Source: Apilactobacillus apisilvae (GTDB lineage: Bacteria > Bacillota > Bacilli > Lactobacillales > Lactobacillaceae). From it: a DNA stretch of 64,000 nt. The position numbers were made by a program, and so were the translations under genes. Location: positions 620,001 through 684,000 of the forward strand of contig NZ_CP093362.1 of NCBI RefSeq assembly GCF_023380225.1, written 5' to 3'. Below are positions 28,597-38,552 of the stretch, in pieces; position 1 is the first letter of the stretch, and every line of letters starts with the position of its first letter. The notes beneath the pieces are model-generated. The model searched no databases. It was not told where the DNA came from and saw nothing but the letters and a program-made list of their open reading frames with translations.

Positions 28597-28654
28597 TTTT
28601 AATCACTCCTAAAATTTATAATATATAATTATTATACACATTAAAAACAGTAAA

Positions 28655-28691
28655 ATAAAAAAGTACTTTTCAGAAAATGAAAAGTACTTTG
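28655..28691 (-). terminator. Terminator after rpsI
   Basis: AAGTACTTTTCA (28661-28672) and TGAAAAGTACTT (28679-28690) pair over 12 bp, with a T-run when read leftward. Confidence 0.85.
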
Positions 28692-28711
28692 AAGGGTTAA
28701 TAAAATAAATA

Positions 28712-29104
28712 TTAACGTTTTGAGAATTGACCAGCCTTACGAGCTTTCTTAAGACCTGGCTTCTTACGTTCTTTCATACGAGCATCACGAGTTAATAAGC
28801 CAGCGCTCTTTAATGGAGCACGGAAATCAGGATCTACTTCTAGTAATGCACGAGCGATACCATGACGAGCTGCACCAGCTTGTCCTGAGAATCCACCACC
28901 ATTAACATTGATTAAAGCATCATAGTTACCTAAAGTTTCAGTAACATCAAATGGTTGCATAACCACTGCTCTTAGGTTAGGGAATGGAATGTAATCTTCG
29001 ATAGCTTTTTTGTTCATAACTACTTTACCAGTACCAGGTACTAAAAGTACTCTAGCTACTGAGTCTTTACGACGGCCTGTGCCGCGATATTGTACTTGAG
29101 CCAA
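28712..29104 (-). CDS. rpsI: 30S ribosomal protein S9
   Basis: S9 sits in the head of the small subunit and reaches the P-site tRNA with its C-terminal tail. The 130 residues begin [18 protein letters not shown], keep [19 protein letters not shown], and end in the basic [12 protein letters not shown] whose last arginine touches tRNA. It follows rplM by 13 bp; the pair is transcribed from the promoter and leader at 29562-29675 and by read-through from truA. Confidence 0.97.
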   Translation of the reverse strand: MAQVQYRGTGRRKDSVARVLLVPGTGKVVMNKKAIEDYIPFPNLRAVVMQPFDVTETLGNYDALINVNGGGFSGQAGAARHGIARALLEVDPDFRAPLKSAGLLTRDARMKERKKPGLKKARKAGQFSKR

Positions 29105-29117
29105 TTAAGTTTCCTCC

Positions 29118-29561
29118 TTAAATTAGGTTATTAATGTCTAATACTTCAGGGTTTTGAGCTTCATGACCATGACTACCATCAGCATGTACATGCAAGTGTA
29201 ATAATTGCTTGTGAGCTAATGAACCATCTGGCATCATACCCTTAACTGATGTTTCAATTAATTTTTCTGGAGTATTTTCTAACATTTGACCAGCAGTTTT
29301 TTGTTTAAGACCACCTAAATAACCTGTGTGGTGGGAGTATACTTTGCGAGTTGCTTTGCGACCTGTTAATGCAACCTTAGATGCATTAATAACAATAACG
29401 TGATCACCTGTATCAACGTTAGGTGTAAATGTTGGTTTATTTTTTCCTCGTAAAATAGAAGCAACTGTTGAAGTTAAGCGACCCAAACTAATGTCAGTTG
29501 CGTCGATAATGTACCACTTGCGTTCTACTTCACCTGGTTTTGCCATATATGTTGTACGCAC
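29118..29561 (-). CDS. rplM: 50S ribosomal protein L13
   Basis: An early-assembly protein of the large subunit. I start it at GTG 29561 ([20 protein letters not shown]), nine bases after GGAGG, giving the normal 147 residues; the open frame upstream overlaps truA and the leader RNA and is not coding. Conserved [25 protein letters not shown] and HTGYLGG are present. Precedes rpsI; a probable L13-type autoregulatory leader lies immediately upstream. Confidence 0.95.
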   Translation of the reverse strand: MRTTYMAKPGEVERKWYIIDATDISLGRLTSTVASILRGKNKPTFTPNVDTGDHVIVINASKVALTGRKATRKVYSHHTGYLGGLKQKTAGQMLENTPEKLIETSVKGMMPDGSLAHKQLLHLHVHADGSHGHEAQNPEVLDINNLI

Positions 29562-29640
29562 TTTAATATTCCTCCATGTTTCTGTGTTTGTTCGACACCA
29601 ATATAAGTTTCCGGGGCTTATTGTGGGGCAAACAATACCA
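29562..29640 (-). ncRNA. L13-type ribosomal protein leader
   Basis: Between the rplM promoter and its GTG, an outer stem TGTTTG/CAAACA encloses a CAATAAG/CTTATATTG stem with the loop CCCCGGAAA. Position, size and the GCCCC-CCCCGGAAAC pattern recall the L13 leader of Firmicutes, which L13 binds to repress its own operon. Confidence 0.6.
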
Positions 29641-29646
29641 TAATTA

Positions 29647-29675
29647 ATGATACAAACTTTTTTATATAAAGTCAA
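29647..29675 (-). promoter_or_regulatory. rplM-rpsI promoter
   Basis: Minus strand TTGACT (29675-29670) and TATCAT (29652-29647) with a 17-bp spacer. It ends just before the truA stop codon at 29683. Confidence 0.65.
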
Positions 29676-29682
29676 CCATAAA

Positions 29683-30483
29683 TCATCTTTGATATTTGGG
29701 CAATTTTGTTGGATGCTTAGGATCTTCATCTTCATAGTAAACATGTTTAAGATAGAGTCCACATGCAGGTACCGTTCTTCGCGCCTGTCTCCTATCTTTA
29801 ACATCATACAATCTTAAAACATCATTTTCTGGTCTATATCCAGATCCGATTTCAATACAAACACCTACAAGAATTCTAACCATATTATATAAAAATCCGT
29901 TACCATAAAATTCAAAAATTAATTCATTACTTTTTTCATCAATATAGCAATTCGCCTCATAAATAGTTCTTATGTTACTTCTGGCAGTTGATCCTGAAGC
30001 AACAAAACTTGTAAAATCATGTTCCCCTACCAAGTCTTCTAATGCATGATTTATTTTATCCAAGTCAACAGGTAATTTCCATTGTGCAGTATAAAATCTT
30101 TTAAAAGGATTTCGAAATTCTCCTAAATCGATTCGATACATATATCTTTTACCAGAGACATCATATCTAGCATGAAAATCATTACTAACTTTTTCAACTT
30201 TTAATATTTCAATGTCTAATGGTAACATACTATTTAATGCTTTTAACATACTTTTTTCTTGTAAATTATAGGGGAAATTGAAGTGTGCTACTTGTCCCAA
30301 TGCATGCACACCAGCATCAGTTCTTCCAGAACCATACACCACTATATGTTTCTCAGGATTTTTAGCCATTTTATTAACAATTTTTGTTAAAGTTCCTTCA
30401 ATAGTTCTTCGATTAGGTTGTCTTTGAAAACCTGAAAATTTGGTCCCATCATAAGACATTGTTATTTTATATCGATAAGTCAA
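29683..30483 (-). CDS. truA: tRNA pseudouridine(38-40) synthase TruA
   Basis: Makes pseudouridine in the anticodon arm of many tRNAs. The 266 residues contain the catalytic aspartate (Asp56) in [14 protein letters not shown], plus [16 protein letters not shown] and [14 protein letters not shown]. The start is TTG, six bases after AGGAGG. It lies between ecfT and rplM, the normal lactobacillar order; its 3' end overlaps the -35 region of the rplM promoter. Confidence 0.96.
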   Translation of the reverse strand: MTYRYKITMSYDGTKFSGFQRQPNRRTIEGTLTKIVNKMAKNPEKHIVVYGSGRTDAGVHALGQVAHFNFPYNLQEKSMLKALNSMLPLDIEILKVEKVSNDFHARYDVSGKRYMYRIDLGEFRNPFKRFYTAQWKLPVDLDKINHALEDLVGEHDFTSFVASGSTARSNIRTIYEANCYIDEKSNELIFEFYGNGFLYNMVRILVGVCIEIGSGYRPENDVLRLYDVKDRRQARRTVPACGLYLKHVYYEDEDPKHPTKLPKYQR

Positions 30484-30493
30484 AATATTCCTC

Positions 30494-31288
30494 CTAATTT
30501 CTAACTATAAATAATAAAAACATAATTAATATAGAAAATAAAATTGAAAGTGCATCAATATAATTAAAATGATAGCTATTATAATGAGTACGCTTTTGAT
30601 TAATTTGATAACCCCTAGCTTCCATTGCGACACTTAAATTATCGGCATGTTTAAAAGCACTAACAAATAACGGGATTAATAATGGAACAAAAGATTTAAT
30701 TCGCTTAATTAATCCACCACTACCAAAATCTACTCCCCTGGATCTTTGTGCATCCATAATTGTTTTAACTTCATCATTTAAAGTTGGAACAAAACGAAGT
30801 GAAATGGAAATCATTAAGGAAAAAGTTTCAACTGGAAATTTTAATTTTTTTAAAGGCTTTAACAAAATACTAATTCCGTCTGCTATTTCTAATGGACTTG
30901 TAGTAATTGTAAGCGCAGTTGAAATAGATATTATTAATAAAAATCTAAAAAATAAAAAGATAGCGTTATGCACACCTAAATTGGTAATTCTAATAAACCA
31001 TAATTTATAAATAATCTCTCCACCGGAGCTAAATATTAACTGAATAATAATTGTAAATATTATTATCCAGATTAAAGGTATTATACCTCTAATAAAAAGT
31101 TTAAGCGGCGTTTTAGTGCAAAATATTAAAGAAGAGACAAATAAGATCATTGATAAATAGCTAAAAAAGTTATTAGCTAAAAATACTAAAATAACCAAAT
31201 AAAAACACAAAAATATCTTCACGGCTGGATTCATTTTATGAACGAAAGAACCTAAGGGTAAATATCTACCAAATATAAAATTATTCAT
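30494..31288 (-). CDS. ecfT: ECF transporter transmembrane subunit EcfT
   Basis: Shared membrane scaffold of energy-coupling factor vitamin/metal importers. The 264 residues have several membrane helices and the two coupling motifs that grip the ATPases: AQRSRGVDFG around residue 190 and AMEARGY about 35 residues later. It follows ecfA2 by 2 bp. The vitamins carried depend on S components such as the one at 28018. Confidence 0.93.
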   Translation of the reverse strand: MNNFIFGRYLPLGSFVHKMNPAVKIFLCFYLVILVFLANNFFSYLSMILFVSSLIFCTKTPLKLFIRGIIPLIWIIIFTIIIQLIFSSGGEIIYKLWFIRITNLGVHNAIFLFFRFLLIISISTALTITTSPLEIADGISILLKPLKKLKFPVETFSLMISISLRFVPTLNDEVKTIMDAQRSRGVDFGSGGLIKRIKSFVPLLIPLFVSAFKHADNLSVAMEARGYQINQKRTHYNSYHFNYIDALSILFSILIMFLLFIVRN

Positions 31289-31290
31289 AA

Positions 31291-32157
31291 TTATTTAACA
31301 TTCCTTAATTTTTTTAAAATAGAGCTTATTAAAGCTTCATCATTAAAATTAAAATCATTTAAATCAAATCCGTGATTATTTAATAGCGAAGCTATTATAG
31401 CACTATCTGGCATTTTTAAATCATACTCACTTAACAAAGATTCATTATTAAATAATTCATTGGGATGACATTGTTTTACTAATTCACCATTTTTCATTAT
31501 GAATATACTATCAGAATAGTTTGCAACATCATTCATCTGATGGCTAACCAAAATTATTGTTATATTTTTTTCCTTATTTAATTTGCTTATTAACTTCATT
31601 ATAAATTTTTGACCTTGTGGATCTAAGCCAGCTGTTGGTTCATCCAAAATAAGAATTTTAGGATGAGTTGCTAAAACATCAGCAATTGCCACTTTTCTTT
31701 GCTGTCCACCAGATAATTCAAATGGAGATTTAGTTAATAAGGACTTATCTAGTCCGACTAAATCAACTACTTTCTCAATTGTCCTAGATGTTTCATCATT
31801 ACTATAGCCGAAATTTAAAGGTCCAAAAGCGATATCTTCTTCTACAGTATCAGCAAATAATTGTTGTTCTGGAAATTGAAATACCATTCCAACGGTACTT
31901 CTCAGTTGATTCAAATTTTTATTATTTGTTTTAGAATTCAATTTAAATTTACCAATACTTATTTCCCCACTTGTAGGTTTTAATAAAGCATTAATGTGTT
32001 TTATTAATGTCGACTTACCACTTCCAGTTTTACCAACTATTGAAATAAAAGAACCTGATTTTATTTTAAAATTAATATTTTTTAAAGCACATTTAGCAAA
32101 AGGAGTATTATTTTGATATATATGACTTACATTTTTGAATGATATCGAATTATCCAT
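31291..32157 (-). CDS. ecfA2: ECF transporter ATPase EcfA2
   Basis: Second ATPase of the ECF module, 288 residues. Walker A GKTGSGKST (42-50), Q-loop FQFPEQQLFADTVEEDI, signature ELSGGQQRK, Walker B ILILDEPTAGLDP and the switch SHQMNDVANYSD. The ATG lies inside the 3' end of ecfA1 (31-bp overlap), eight bases after GAGGAG. Confidence 0.94.
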   Translation of the reverse strand: MDNSISFKNVSHIYQNNTPFAKCALKNINFKIKSGSFISIVGKTGSGKSTLIKHINALLKPTSGEISIGKFKLNSKTNNKNLNQLRSTVGMVFQFPEQQLFADTVEEDIAFGPLNFGYSNDETSRTIEKVVDLVGLDKSLLTKSPFELSGGQQRKVAIADVLATHPKILILDEPTAGLDPQGQKFIMKLISKLNKEKNITIILVSHQMNDVANYSDSIFIMKNGELVKQCHPNELFNNESLLSEYDLKMPDSAIIASLLNNHGFDLNDFNFNDEALISSILKKLRNVK

Positions 32158-32966
32158 TTGGCAATCTCCTCATTATTCATATAATTATTACCTAAATTAA
32201 AACCATTTTCGCTTAATTTAATCCTGATTTTTTCAGATAATGGCAATTCTAATCCATAATCTTCGGCATTAGAAATTTCATTAAATAAAGTTAGTGGTGA
32301 AATATACTTTATTAATTTACCTTTTTCTAACAACATTACTCTATCAGAATATTGAACTTCATCCATATCATGAGTTATTGAAATAACGGTTAAGTCATAT
32401 TTCTTTCTAAATTGATTAACCAAATTTATAAGCATATCTTTAGCCTTAGGATCAAGCATACTAGTGGACTCATCTAATATTATAATGCTAGGTAAAACAG
32501 CTAAAACTCCTGCCAAGGCTACTCTTTGTTGTTGGCCACCAGATAATCTTGAAGGATTACTATTTTCATATTGAGTCATACCAACTTCCACCAAAATATC
32601 ATGAACAGTTTTATGCATATTTTGATAATTATATTGTCTATTTTCTAATCCAAAAGCAACGTCCTCTTTAACAGTCGATGCAACAAATTGATTGTTAGGA
32701 TTTTGAAAAACAATACCAATTTTATCTCTTATATTATTTAAATTAGATTCGTTTAATTCTAATCCGTCAATAAATATATTTCCAGTTTCACATTGAATTA
32801 AACCATCTAATAAACTAATCAATGTAGTTTTACCACTACCATTTTTGCCTATTATGGATAACCATTCACCTTTATTAACGGAAAACGATAAATTATTAAT
32901 AGCATAATTACTATTATTGTCATATTTAAATTTTAAGTTCTTAACATTAATAATTTTTTTATCCAT
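32127..32966 (-). CDS. ecfA1: ECF transporter ATPase EcfA1
   Basis: First ATPase of the ECF module, 279 residues. Walker A GKNGSGKTT (40-48), Q-loop FQNPNNQFVASTVKEDV, signature RLSGGQQQR, Walker B IIILDESTSMLDP, where the usual Pro after Glu is Ser. It heads the ecfA1-A2-T-truA group, after a structured gap that follows rplQ. GGAG stands eight bases before the ATG. Confidence 0.94.
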   Translation of the reverse strand: MDKKIINVKNLKFKYDNNSNYAINNLSFSVNKGEWLSIIGKNGSGKTTLISLLDGLIQCETGNIFIDGLELNESNLNNIRDKIGIVFQNPNNQFVASTVKEDVAFGLENRQYNYQNMHKTVHDILVEVGMTQYENSNPSRLSGGQQQRVALAGVLAVLPSIIILDESTSMLDPKAKDMLINLVNQFRKKYDLTVISITHDMDEVQYSDRVMLLEKGKLIKYISPLTLFNEISNAEDYGLELPLSEKIRIKLSENGFNLGNNYMNNEEIAKWIIRYHSKM

Positions 32967-33004
32967 ACTTACAACTCCATAATAAATAATTTTATGTATA
33001 AAAA

Positions 33005-33105
33005 AATCACTATAAGTACATTAGCGCAAAGTTTTAAACTTCATTCAAGCTAGACTTGGATAAATTCCATCATCATAACGCTCTATACTAATATACCTAG
33101 TGATT
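33005..33105 (-). terminator. Large structured terminator-like RNA between rplQ and ecfA1
   Basis: Minus-strand arms AATCACTA (33105-33098) and TAGTGATT (33012-33005) enclose about 85 bases and continue into a weaker TATTAG/CTAATG pairing; small hairpins GGAATTTATCC and AAGTTTAAAACTT and a GAGCG/CGC pairing lie inside. Seven Ts follow directly. It starts 32 bp after the rplQ stop, so it probably ends the long ribosomal transcript; the size suggests more than a plain terminator. Confidence 0.55.
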
Positions 33106-33137
33106 CCTATTGTTGCTATTCATATGTCTATTTTAAA

Positions 33138-33521
33138 TTAGTCAACTAATTGTAAAATAACCATTGCTGCACCGTCACCACGACGAGGCATTGTTTTCAT
33201 AATACGTGTGTAACCACCATTACGTTCTGCATATTTAGGAGCAATTTCATCAAAAAGCTTTTGTAATGCAGTAGTAACAGTAACATCATCGCCATCTTCT
33301 TTAGCATCAGCCACAACATTTTGTAAGAATGAAGCTGCTTGACGACGGGCATGTAGATCTCCACGCTTACCTAGAGTAATCATTTTTTCAGCAGTTGAAC
33401 GTACTTCTTTAGCACGAGCTTCTGTAGTCTTAATTTCTCCGTTAACTAACAAATCAGTAGTTAGGTTACGTAATAATGAACGACGATGAGCACTAGTACG
33501 TTGTAATTTACGGTAACTCAT
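33138..33521 (-). CDS. rplQ: 50S ribosomal protein L17
   Basis: L17 lies near the exit tunnel of the large subunit. The 127 residues begin [20 protein letters not shown] and carry [26 protein letters not shown] in shortened family form near the C-terminus. Last gene of the S10-spc-alpha string, 21 bp after rpoA; GGAGG stands ten bases before the ATG. Confidence 0.97.
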   Translation of the reverse strand: MSYRKLQRTSAHRRSLLRNLTTDLLVNGEIKTTEARAKEVRSTAEKMITLGKRGDLHARRQAASFLQNVVADAKEDGDDVTVTTALQKLFDEIAPKYAERNGGYTRIMKTMPRRGDGAAMVILQLVD

Positions 33522-33542
33522 AAATGGATATCCTCCTTTATA

Positions 33543-34493
33543 CTAATCTTCTTTTCGTAATGATAATCCAAGATCTTCTAACTTATGCATTACCTCAACA
33601 AGAGACTTGCGGCCTAAGTTTCTAACCTTCATCATATCATTTTCACTTTTACTAGTTAATTCTTGAACAGTGTTGATACCGGCACGTTTTAGACAATTAT
33701 ATGAACGAACAGATAAGTCTAGTTCTTCAATTGTCATTTCTAACATCTTTTCTTTATGTGTTTCTTCTTTTTCAACCATTACTTCAGCGTTTTTAGCTTC
33801 ATCGGTTAAATTAACAAACATTCCAAGATGTTCAGTTAGTATCTTAGCAGCTAAACTTACAGCTTCACTTGGAGTGATAGAACCATCCGTCCAAACATCC
33901 AAAGTAAGTTTATCATAATCAGATACTTGACCAACACGTGCATTTTCAACTTGATAATTAACACGTTCGATTGGGGTATAAATGGAATCAACTGGTAAGA
34001 CACCGATTGGCATTCCATCATTACGAGCCTTATTTTCATCTGCAGAAATATATCCACGGCCTTTGTTAGCAGTCATTCGCATATGGAATGTTGAACCTTC
34101 AGCAACAGTGGCAATGTGTAAATCTGGATTTAAAACAGTAACATCACCATCTGCTTGAATATCATCAGCAGTAACTTGTGCAGGACCAGTAACATTAATT
34201 TCCATTGACTTTTCTTCTTCATCAGAAGAATCAAGCTTTAATGAAAGTTTTTTAATATTCAAAATAATTTGTGTTACATCTTCTACTACACCAGGTACAG
34301 TAGAAAATTCATGTAATACATCATCAATTTGAATACTTGTAACAGCAGCACCAGGTAAAGATGAAAGTAAAATTCTACGCAACGAGTTTCCAAGAGTTGT
34401 TCCATAACCACGTTCTAATGGTTCAACAACAACTTCTCCATAATTATCAGTTTCATCAATCTTATGAATATTAGGTTTTTCAAATTCAATCAT
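33543..34493 (-). CDS. rpoA: RNA polymerase alpha subunit
   Basis: Scaffold subunit of RNA polymerase. The 316 residues have an N-terminal assembly domain (about 1-230, with [23 protein letters not shown] in family-typical form) and a C-terminal helix-hairpin-helix domain (about 245-316, [28 protein letters not shown]) that binds UP elements and activators. Between rpsK and rplQ as in all lactobacilli. Confidence 0.97.
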   Translation of the reverse strand: MIEFEKPNIHKIDETDNYGEVVVEPLERGYGTTLGNSLRRILLSSLPGAAVTSIQIDDVLHEFSTVPGVVEDVTQIILNIKKLSLKLDSSDEEEKSMEINVTGPAQVTADDIQADGDVTVLNPDLHIATVAEGSTFHMRMTANKGRGYISADENKARNDGMPIGVLPVDSIYTPIERVNYQVENARVGQVSDYDKLTLDVWTDGSITPSEAVSLAAKILTEHLGMFVNLTDEAKNAEVMVEKEETHKEKMLEMTIEELDLSVRSYNCLKRAGINTVQELTSKSENDMMKVRNLGRKSLVEVMHKLEDLGLSLRKED

Positions 34494-34565
34494 TCTTATC
34501 TTCTACCCCTTTCAAAACGCTATGAGTTAATATTAATATTTTCATCTATTATGATGAATATAAAA

Positions 34566-34955
34566 TTAAACTCTACGACGCTTTGGAGGACGAGATCCAT
34601 TATGTGGAACTGGTGTCACATCACGAATTGCAGCAACTTCTAAACCAGTTGATTGTAGCGCACGGATTGCTGATTCACGACCTGAACCAGGACCTTTAAC
34701 AGCAACTTCAACAGACTTCATACCATGTTCCATAGATGATTTAGCAGCAGCTTCAGCAGCCATTTGTGCAGCAAATGGAGTTGATTTACGACTTCCACGG
34801 AATCCTAAAGCACCAGCTGATGACCATGCAATAGCGTTTCCTTGCATATCAGTAATCATAACTAATGTATTATTGAAAGTAGAGTGAATATGAGCAACAC
34901 CGGCTTCGATATTCTTCTTTGCTCTACGTTTACGTGAACCTTTCTTTTGAACCAT
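34566..34955 (-). CDS. rpsK: 30S ribosomal protein S11
   Basis: Platform protein contacting the E site and the Shine-Dalgarno helix. The 129 residues include [30 protein letters not shown] and the basic end [13 protein letters not shown]. Lies 24 bp after rpsM and 72 bp before rpoA; the AT-rich gap before rpoA holds nothing evident. Confidence 0.97.
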   Translation of the reverse strand: MVQKKGSRKRRAKKNIEAGVAHIHSTFNNTLVMITDMQGNAIAWSSAGALGFRGSRKSTPFAAQMAAEAAAKSSMEHGMKSVEVAVKGPGSGRESAIRALQSTGLEVAAIRDVTPVPHNGSRPPKRRRV

Positions 34956-34978
34956 GATTTACTAACCTCCTTTATTAA

Positions 34979-35341
34979 TTATTTTTTACCAGCCATTGTG
35001 GTTTTTTTACCCTTACGAGTACGAGCATTGTTCTTAGTATGTTGACCTCTAAGTGGTAAACCACGACGATGACGCATTCCACGGTAAGAACCAATTTCTT
35101 GAAGTTTCTTGATATTCATTCTTACTTCACGGCGTAAGTCACCTTCAATTTTATAATTGTCAACGACTTCACGAATTTTATCTTCTTGTTCAGAACTTAA
35201 ATCACGAACACGAACATCTTCAGAAACGCCAGCTTTTGAAAGAATTTCAGCAGCTCTACTTTGACCAATTCCAAAGATACTTGTTAGACCGATAACAACA
35301 CGCTTATCACGTGGTAAATCAATTCCGGCGATACGAGCCAT
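34979..35341 (-). CDS. rpsM: 30S ribosomal protein S13
   Basis: Head protein that bridges to the large subunit and touches P-site tRNA. The 120 residues begin [20 protein letters not shown], include [19 protein letters not shown] near the end, and finish in a lysine-rich tail. Follows rpmJ by 30 bp; AGGAGG precedes the ATG. Confidence 0.97.
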   Translation of the reverse strand: MARIAGIDLPRDKRVVIGLTSIFGIGQSRAAEILSKAGVSEDVRVRDLSSEQEDKIREVVDNYKIEGDLRREVRMNIKKLQEIGSYRGMRHRRGLPLRGQHTKNNARTRKGKKTTMAGKK

Positions 35342-35371
35342 TAAAATACACCTCCTGTTTTATTAAATAAA

Positions 35372-35488
35372 TTACTTGCCTTGTCTTTGTTTATGTTTAG
35401 GATTAGAACAAATAACCATAACACGGCCTTTTCTTCTAATTACTTTACAGTTTTCACACATTGGTTTTACTGATGGTCTTACCTTCAT
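35372..35488 (-). CDS. rpmJ: 50S ribosomal protein L36
   Basis: A 38-residue protein, [19 protein letters not shown] and onward to KHKQRQGK, with the zinc ligands CENC, Cys27 and His32 of the C+ form. It stabilises 23S rRNA near the peptidyl transferase. Lies between infA (35 bp) and rpsM (30 bp), AGGAGGG precedes the ATG. Too short for most gene lists but clearly real. Confidence 0.96.
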   Translation of the reverse strand: MKVRPSVKPMCENCKVIRRKGRVMVICSNPKHKQRQGK

Positions 35489-35523
35489 TATAATAACCCT
35501 CCTATATTTAAAGACAGTACTAC

Positions 35524-35742
35524 TTATTTATAACGGTAAGTAATACGTCCCTTGCTTAAATCATATGGTGACATTTCAACAGTGACACGATCTCCAGGTA
35601 AAATTCTAATGTAATGCATTCTAATTTTACCTGAAACGTGAGCTAAAATTTCATGTCCATTTTCCAATTCCACACGAAACATAGCATTAGGTAAAGTTTC
35701 AGTAACCTTACCTTCAATTTCAATAACATTATCTTTAGACAA
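35524..35742 (-). CDS. infA: Translation initiation factor IF-1
   Basis: Single S1-like OB-fold domain of 72 residues that covers the A site during initiation. [37 protein letters not shown] strands and the final RITYRYK are standard. Start TTG, seven bases after GAGGAGG. Because non-AUG starts look frequent here, note that initiation factors normally police start-codon choice (IF-3 more than IF-1). Confidence 0.97.
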   Translation of the reverse strand: MSKDNVIEIEGKVTETLPNAMFRVELENGHEILAHVSGKIRMHYIRILPGDRVTVEMSPYDLSKGRITYRYK

Positions 35743-35853
35743 AGAATTTCCTCCTCGAAAATACGATTTTTATAATAATTAGGGTACACATAAATAGTAT
35801 TCAGTAATGTTTTAATCCCGAAATATCTATAAAATCGCAAATACACATGAGTT

Positions 35854-35882
35854 AGTCTATCACACAAACAAACTTACATCAA
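35854..35882 (-). promoter_or_regulatory. Putative internal promoter for infA-rpmJ-rpsM-rpsK-rpoA-rplQ
   Basis: Minus strand TTGATG (35882-35877) and TAGACT (35859-35854) with a 17-bp spacer in the 157-bp gap after adk, the largest gap in this part of the operon. Confidence 0.4.
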
Positions 35883-35899
35883 ATCCTATATTATCGTAA

Positions 35900-36556
35900 C
35901 TATAGTTTTTTTAGTATTTTGTCAATGTCTTCAGTAACATCATCAATATTTTGACTACCATCAACGGTATACAATAGGTCGAGACCTCTGTAAAAATCAA
36001 TTAATGGTGTATTCATTTTAATGTTTACATCTAAACGATTTTTAACAGTTTCAGGTTTGTCATCACTACGTTGATAAAATTCATGACCACCACAAACATC
36101 ACAAGTATCATCAACTTTAGGCTTTTTATATAATTTGTGATAAGTAGCTCCACAATTTTTACATATAAATCTACCGGAAAGTCGATCAATAAGAATTTTA
36201 GGGTCAACGTCAATATTTATAACAGCATCCAATGGACGATTTAGATCTTTACTAATTCTTTGCAAAGAATCAGCTTGATCAATTGTTCTAGGAAAACCGT
36301 CTAACATATATCCTTCTTTTGTATCATCTTTTGAAAGACGATCTTTAACAATTCCACATGTTACATCATCAGGAACTAAGTTTCCTTTATCAATATATTG
36401 TTTTGCCTTTATTCCCATTTCAGTTTGATTTTTTATAGCGGCCCTAAAAATATCTCCTGTAGAAATATGAGGGATCCCATAATTTTTAATAATGGTTTCT
36501 GCTTGAGTACCTTTTCCAGCACCCGGCAAACCCATTAAAATCAAATTCATTGTCAT
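35900..36556 (-). CDS. adk: Adenylate kinase
   Basis: Converts AMP and ATP to two ADP. With the ATG at 36556 (seven bases after GGAGG) the protein has 218 residues: P-loop GLPGAGKGT (9-17), [10 protein letters not shown], and a LID with four cysteines CKNC...CDVC that binds zinc, usual in Gram-positives. The open frame extends 21 bp upstream through the ribosome binding site, not coding. Directly follows secY. Confidence 0.97.
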   Translation of the reverse strand: MTMNLILMGLPGAGKGTQAETIIKNYGIPHISTGDIFRAAIKNQTEMGIKAKQYIDKGNLVPDDVTCGIVKDRLSKDDTKEGYMLDGFPRTIDQADSLQRISKDLNRPLDAVINIDVDPKILIDRLSGRFICKNCGATYHKLYKKPKVDDTCDVCGGHEFYQRSDDKPETVKNRLDVNIKMNTPLIDFYRGLDLLYTVDGSQNIDDVTEDIDKILKKL

Positions 36557-36580
36557 CTTAATTCCTCCGAACACCAAATT

Positions 36581-37897
36581 TTATAAATCTTCAGGTCTTG
36601 GTTCTTTAATGAATCCAACATATTCTTGTTTCATCATTAAACCACGAATTTGACTAATTGTTTGAATTGCAACACCAACAACAATTAATAAACTTGTACC
36701 TCCAAGTCCAATGGACTCATCAAGATTCCAAACATTTTGTGCAACTAAAGGAATAAGTGCAACAATTCCTAAGAATAAAGCACCCACAACGCTAAGTCTC
36801 ATAAGAAGCTTAGAAACATATTTTTGTGTTCCGTTACCTGGCCAAACACCAGAAATATAACTTCCTTGCTTTTGCAAGTTCTTAGATAACTTTTCAGGAT
36901 TAACCTGAACAAAAGCATAGAAAAATGTAAATACAATAATTAAAAATGTATATAAAGTAGCACCCGGAATGGTTTGCATATTAAATATATCACTCATAAT
37001 TTTATACCAACCATCACCAGAATGTTTACTTGCAAAAAACATCAAGATAGCTTGAGGTGTTGAAATAAACGAACTAGCAAAGATTACAGGAATAACACCA
37101 GCAACATTTACCTTTAATGGTAAATAACTATTATCTGATGAACCTGTTTCTCTTCTCGTATATTGTATAGGAATTCTACGTTCAGCCTGTTGAACCCAAG
37201 TAACAAAAGTAACAATTATTAATACAATTATAAACAATACAACTATAAATATAATTGATTGCCATAATTCTGAAGAACTATCACCAACAATATATTCTTT
37301 ATAAAGTTGTTGAATTCCTACTGGAATTCTAGCGATAATTCCGGCAAAAATTATCATTGAAACACCTTGGCCGATTCCTCGGTCAGTAATCATGTCACCC
37401 ATCCAAGTAGTTAACATTGATCCACCGGTTAAAATTAAACCAATACTTAAATAAGTAGCTGGTCCTGGATGTTGTACAAGGTTTAAACTACTTAAAGTAT
37501 TAAATCCGGCTGTAATACCAATTGATTGTACAAATGCAAGAACTACTGACAAAATTCTAGTAACTTGATTTAATTTTTTACGTCCAACTTCACCTTGTTT
37601 ACTCCATTCAACAAAGCGAGGGACAATGTCCATTTGTAAAAGCTGAACAATAATTTGTGCAGTAATATATGGTGAAACACCCATAGCGAATAGTGAATAA
37701 TTTGTTAATCCACCACCACTAAAGGTGTTTAAAATGCTAACCAATCCAGATGAAGCAACGCTTTGGAGTGCTTTGGCGTTTATCCCAGGGACAGTAATAT
37801 ATGCCCCAAGTCTAAATACAATCAAAACTCCTAAAGTAAAAAGAACTTTATTACGAATACTTTTTACTTTAAAAGCGTTTTTCAAGGTTGATAGCAT
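36581..37897 (-). CDS. secY: Protein translocase subunit SecY
   Basis: Channel of the Sec pathway, 438 residues and ten membrane helices. Seen are TVPGINAKAL in loop 1, the plug region GGGLTNYSLFAMGVSPYI, and the cytoplasmic IPIQYTRRE loop that contacts SecA and ribosome. Between rplO (1 bp away) and adk. GAGGTGATCTAA precedes the ATG. Confidence 0.97.
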   Translation of the reverse strand: MLSTLKNAFKVKSIRNKVLFTLGVLIVFRLGAYITVPGINAKALQSVASSGLVSILNTFSGGGLTNYSLFAMGVSPYITAQIIVQLLQMDIVPRFVEWSKQGEVGRKKLNQVTRILSVVLAFVQSIGITAGFNTLSSLNLVQHPGPATYLSIGLILTGGSMLTTWMGDMITDRGIGQGVSMIIFAGIIARIPVGIQQLYKEYIVGDSSSELWQSIIFIVVLFIIVLIIVTFVTWVQQAERRIPIQYTRRETGSSDNSYLPLKVNVAGVIPVIFASSFISTPQAILMFFASKHSGDGWYKIMSDIFNMQTIPGATLYTFLIIVFTFFYAFVQVNPEKLSKNLQKQGSYISGVWPGNGTQKYVSKLLMRLSVVGALFLGIVALIPLVAQNVWNLDESIGLGGTSLLIVVGVAIQTISQIRGLMMKQEYVGFIKEPRPEDL

Positions 37898-38329
37898 TTA
37901 GATCACCTCAGTCTTACCGCCAGCATTTTCAATTGCTGATTTAGCAGCATTGGAAAATTTACTTGCTTTTACAGTTAACTTCTTATTAATTTCACCATTA
38001 CCAAGAATTTTAACGCCGTTCTTAACGTTATTAATAACACCAGATTCTTTAAGAGTTTCTGGAGTAACTTCAGAACCATTATCAAATTGATCTAAAGTAG
38101 ATAGGTTAACAATAGCAAATTCTTTACGGTTAATATTAGTGAAACCACGTTTTGGCATTCTACGGTAGAAAGGCATTTGACCCCCTTCAAATCCTAGACG
38201 GGTCTTACTACGAGCTTTTTGACCTTTTTGTCCACGACCAGAAGTCTTACCTTTACTTCCTAATCCACGACCAAGACGTTGTCTTGATGAACGTGAACCT
38301 TCAGCAGCTTTTAATTCATGTAATTTCAT
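37898..38329 (-). CDS. rplO: 50S ribosomal protein L15
   Basis: Large-subunit protein of 143 residues with the flexible, arginine-glycine rich N-terminal arm [19 protein letters not shown] that threads through 23S rRNA, and a globular C-terminal domain. Abuts secY with no gap. AAGGAGGTG precedes the ATG. Confidence 0.97.
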   Translation of the reverse strand: MKLHELKAAEGSRSSRQRLGRGLGSKGKTSGRGQKGQKARSKTRLGFEGGQMPFYRRMPKRGFTNINRKEFAIVNLSTLDQFDNGSEVTPETLKESGVINNVKNGVKILGNGEINKKLTVKASKFSNAAKSAIENAGGKTEVI

Positions 38330-38354
38330 TAGAAGTGCACCTCCTTGTTATTTA

Positions 38355-38537
38355 TTAATCAACTTGTTCAACTTTAACTAAGTGTGCAATATGGAATAGA
38401 GCTCCACGAGTTGCTTCGTTATCAGGCTTAACAACGGTACTATTAATACGACCTAATCCTAGTGCCTTAACAATTTTACGTTGTTTGGGGAGACGGTGAT
38501 TTGCACTATGAGTTAAAGTAATCTTTAATTGAGCCAT
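38355..38537 (-). CDS. rpmD: 50S ribosomal protein L30
   Basis: Small protein of 60 residues, [20 protein letters not shown] and the [20 protein letters not shown] core. Bacterial short form. Between rpsE and rplO. Confidence 0.96.
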   Translation of the reverse strand: MAQLKITLTHSANHRLPKQRKIVKALGLGRINSTVVKPDNEATRGALFHIAHLVKVEQVD

Positions 38538-38552
38538 CTTATAAACCCCTCC

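Noticed and set aside
29562-29807. 82-residue N-terminal extension of L13
   Set aside because: It overlaps truA in another frame and the leader RNA; the GTG with GGAGG at the right distance gives the normal 147-residue protein.
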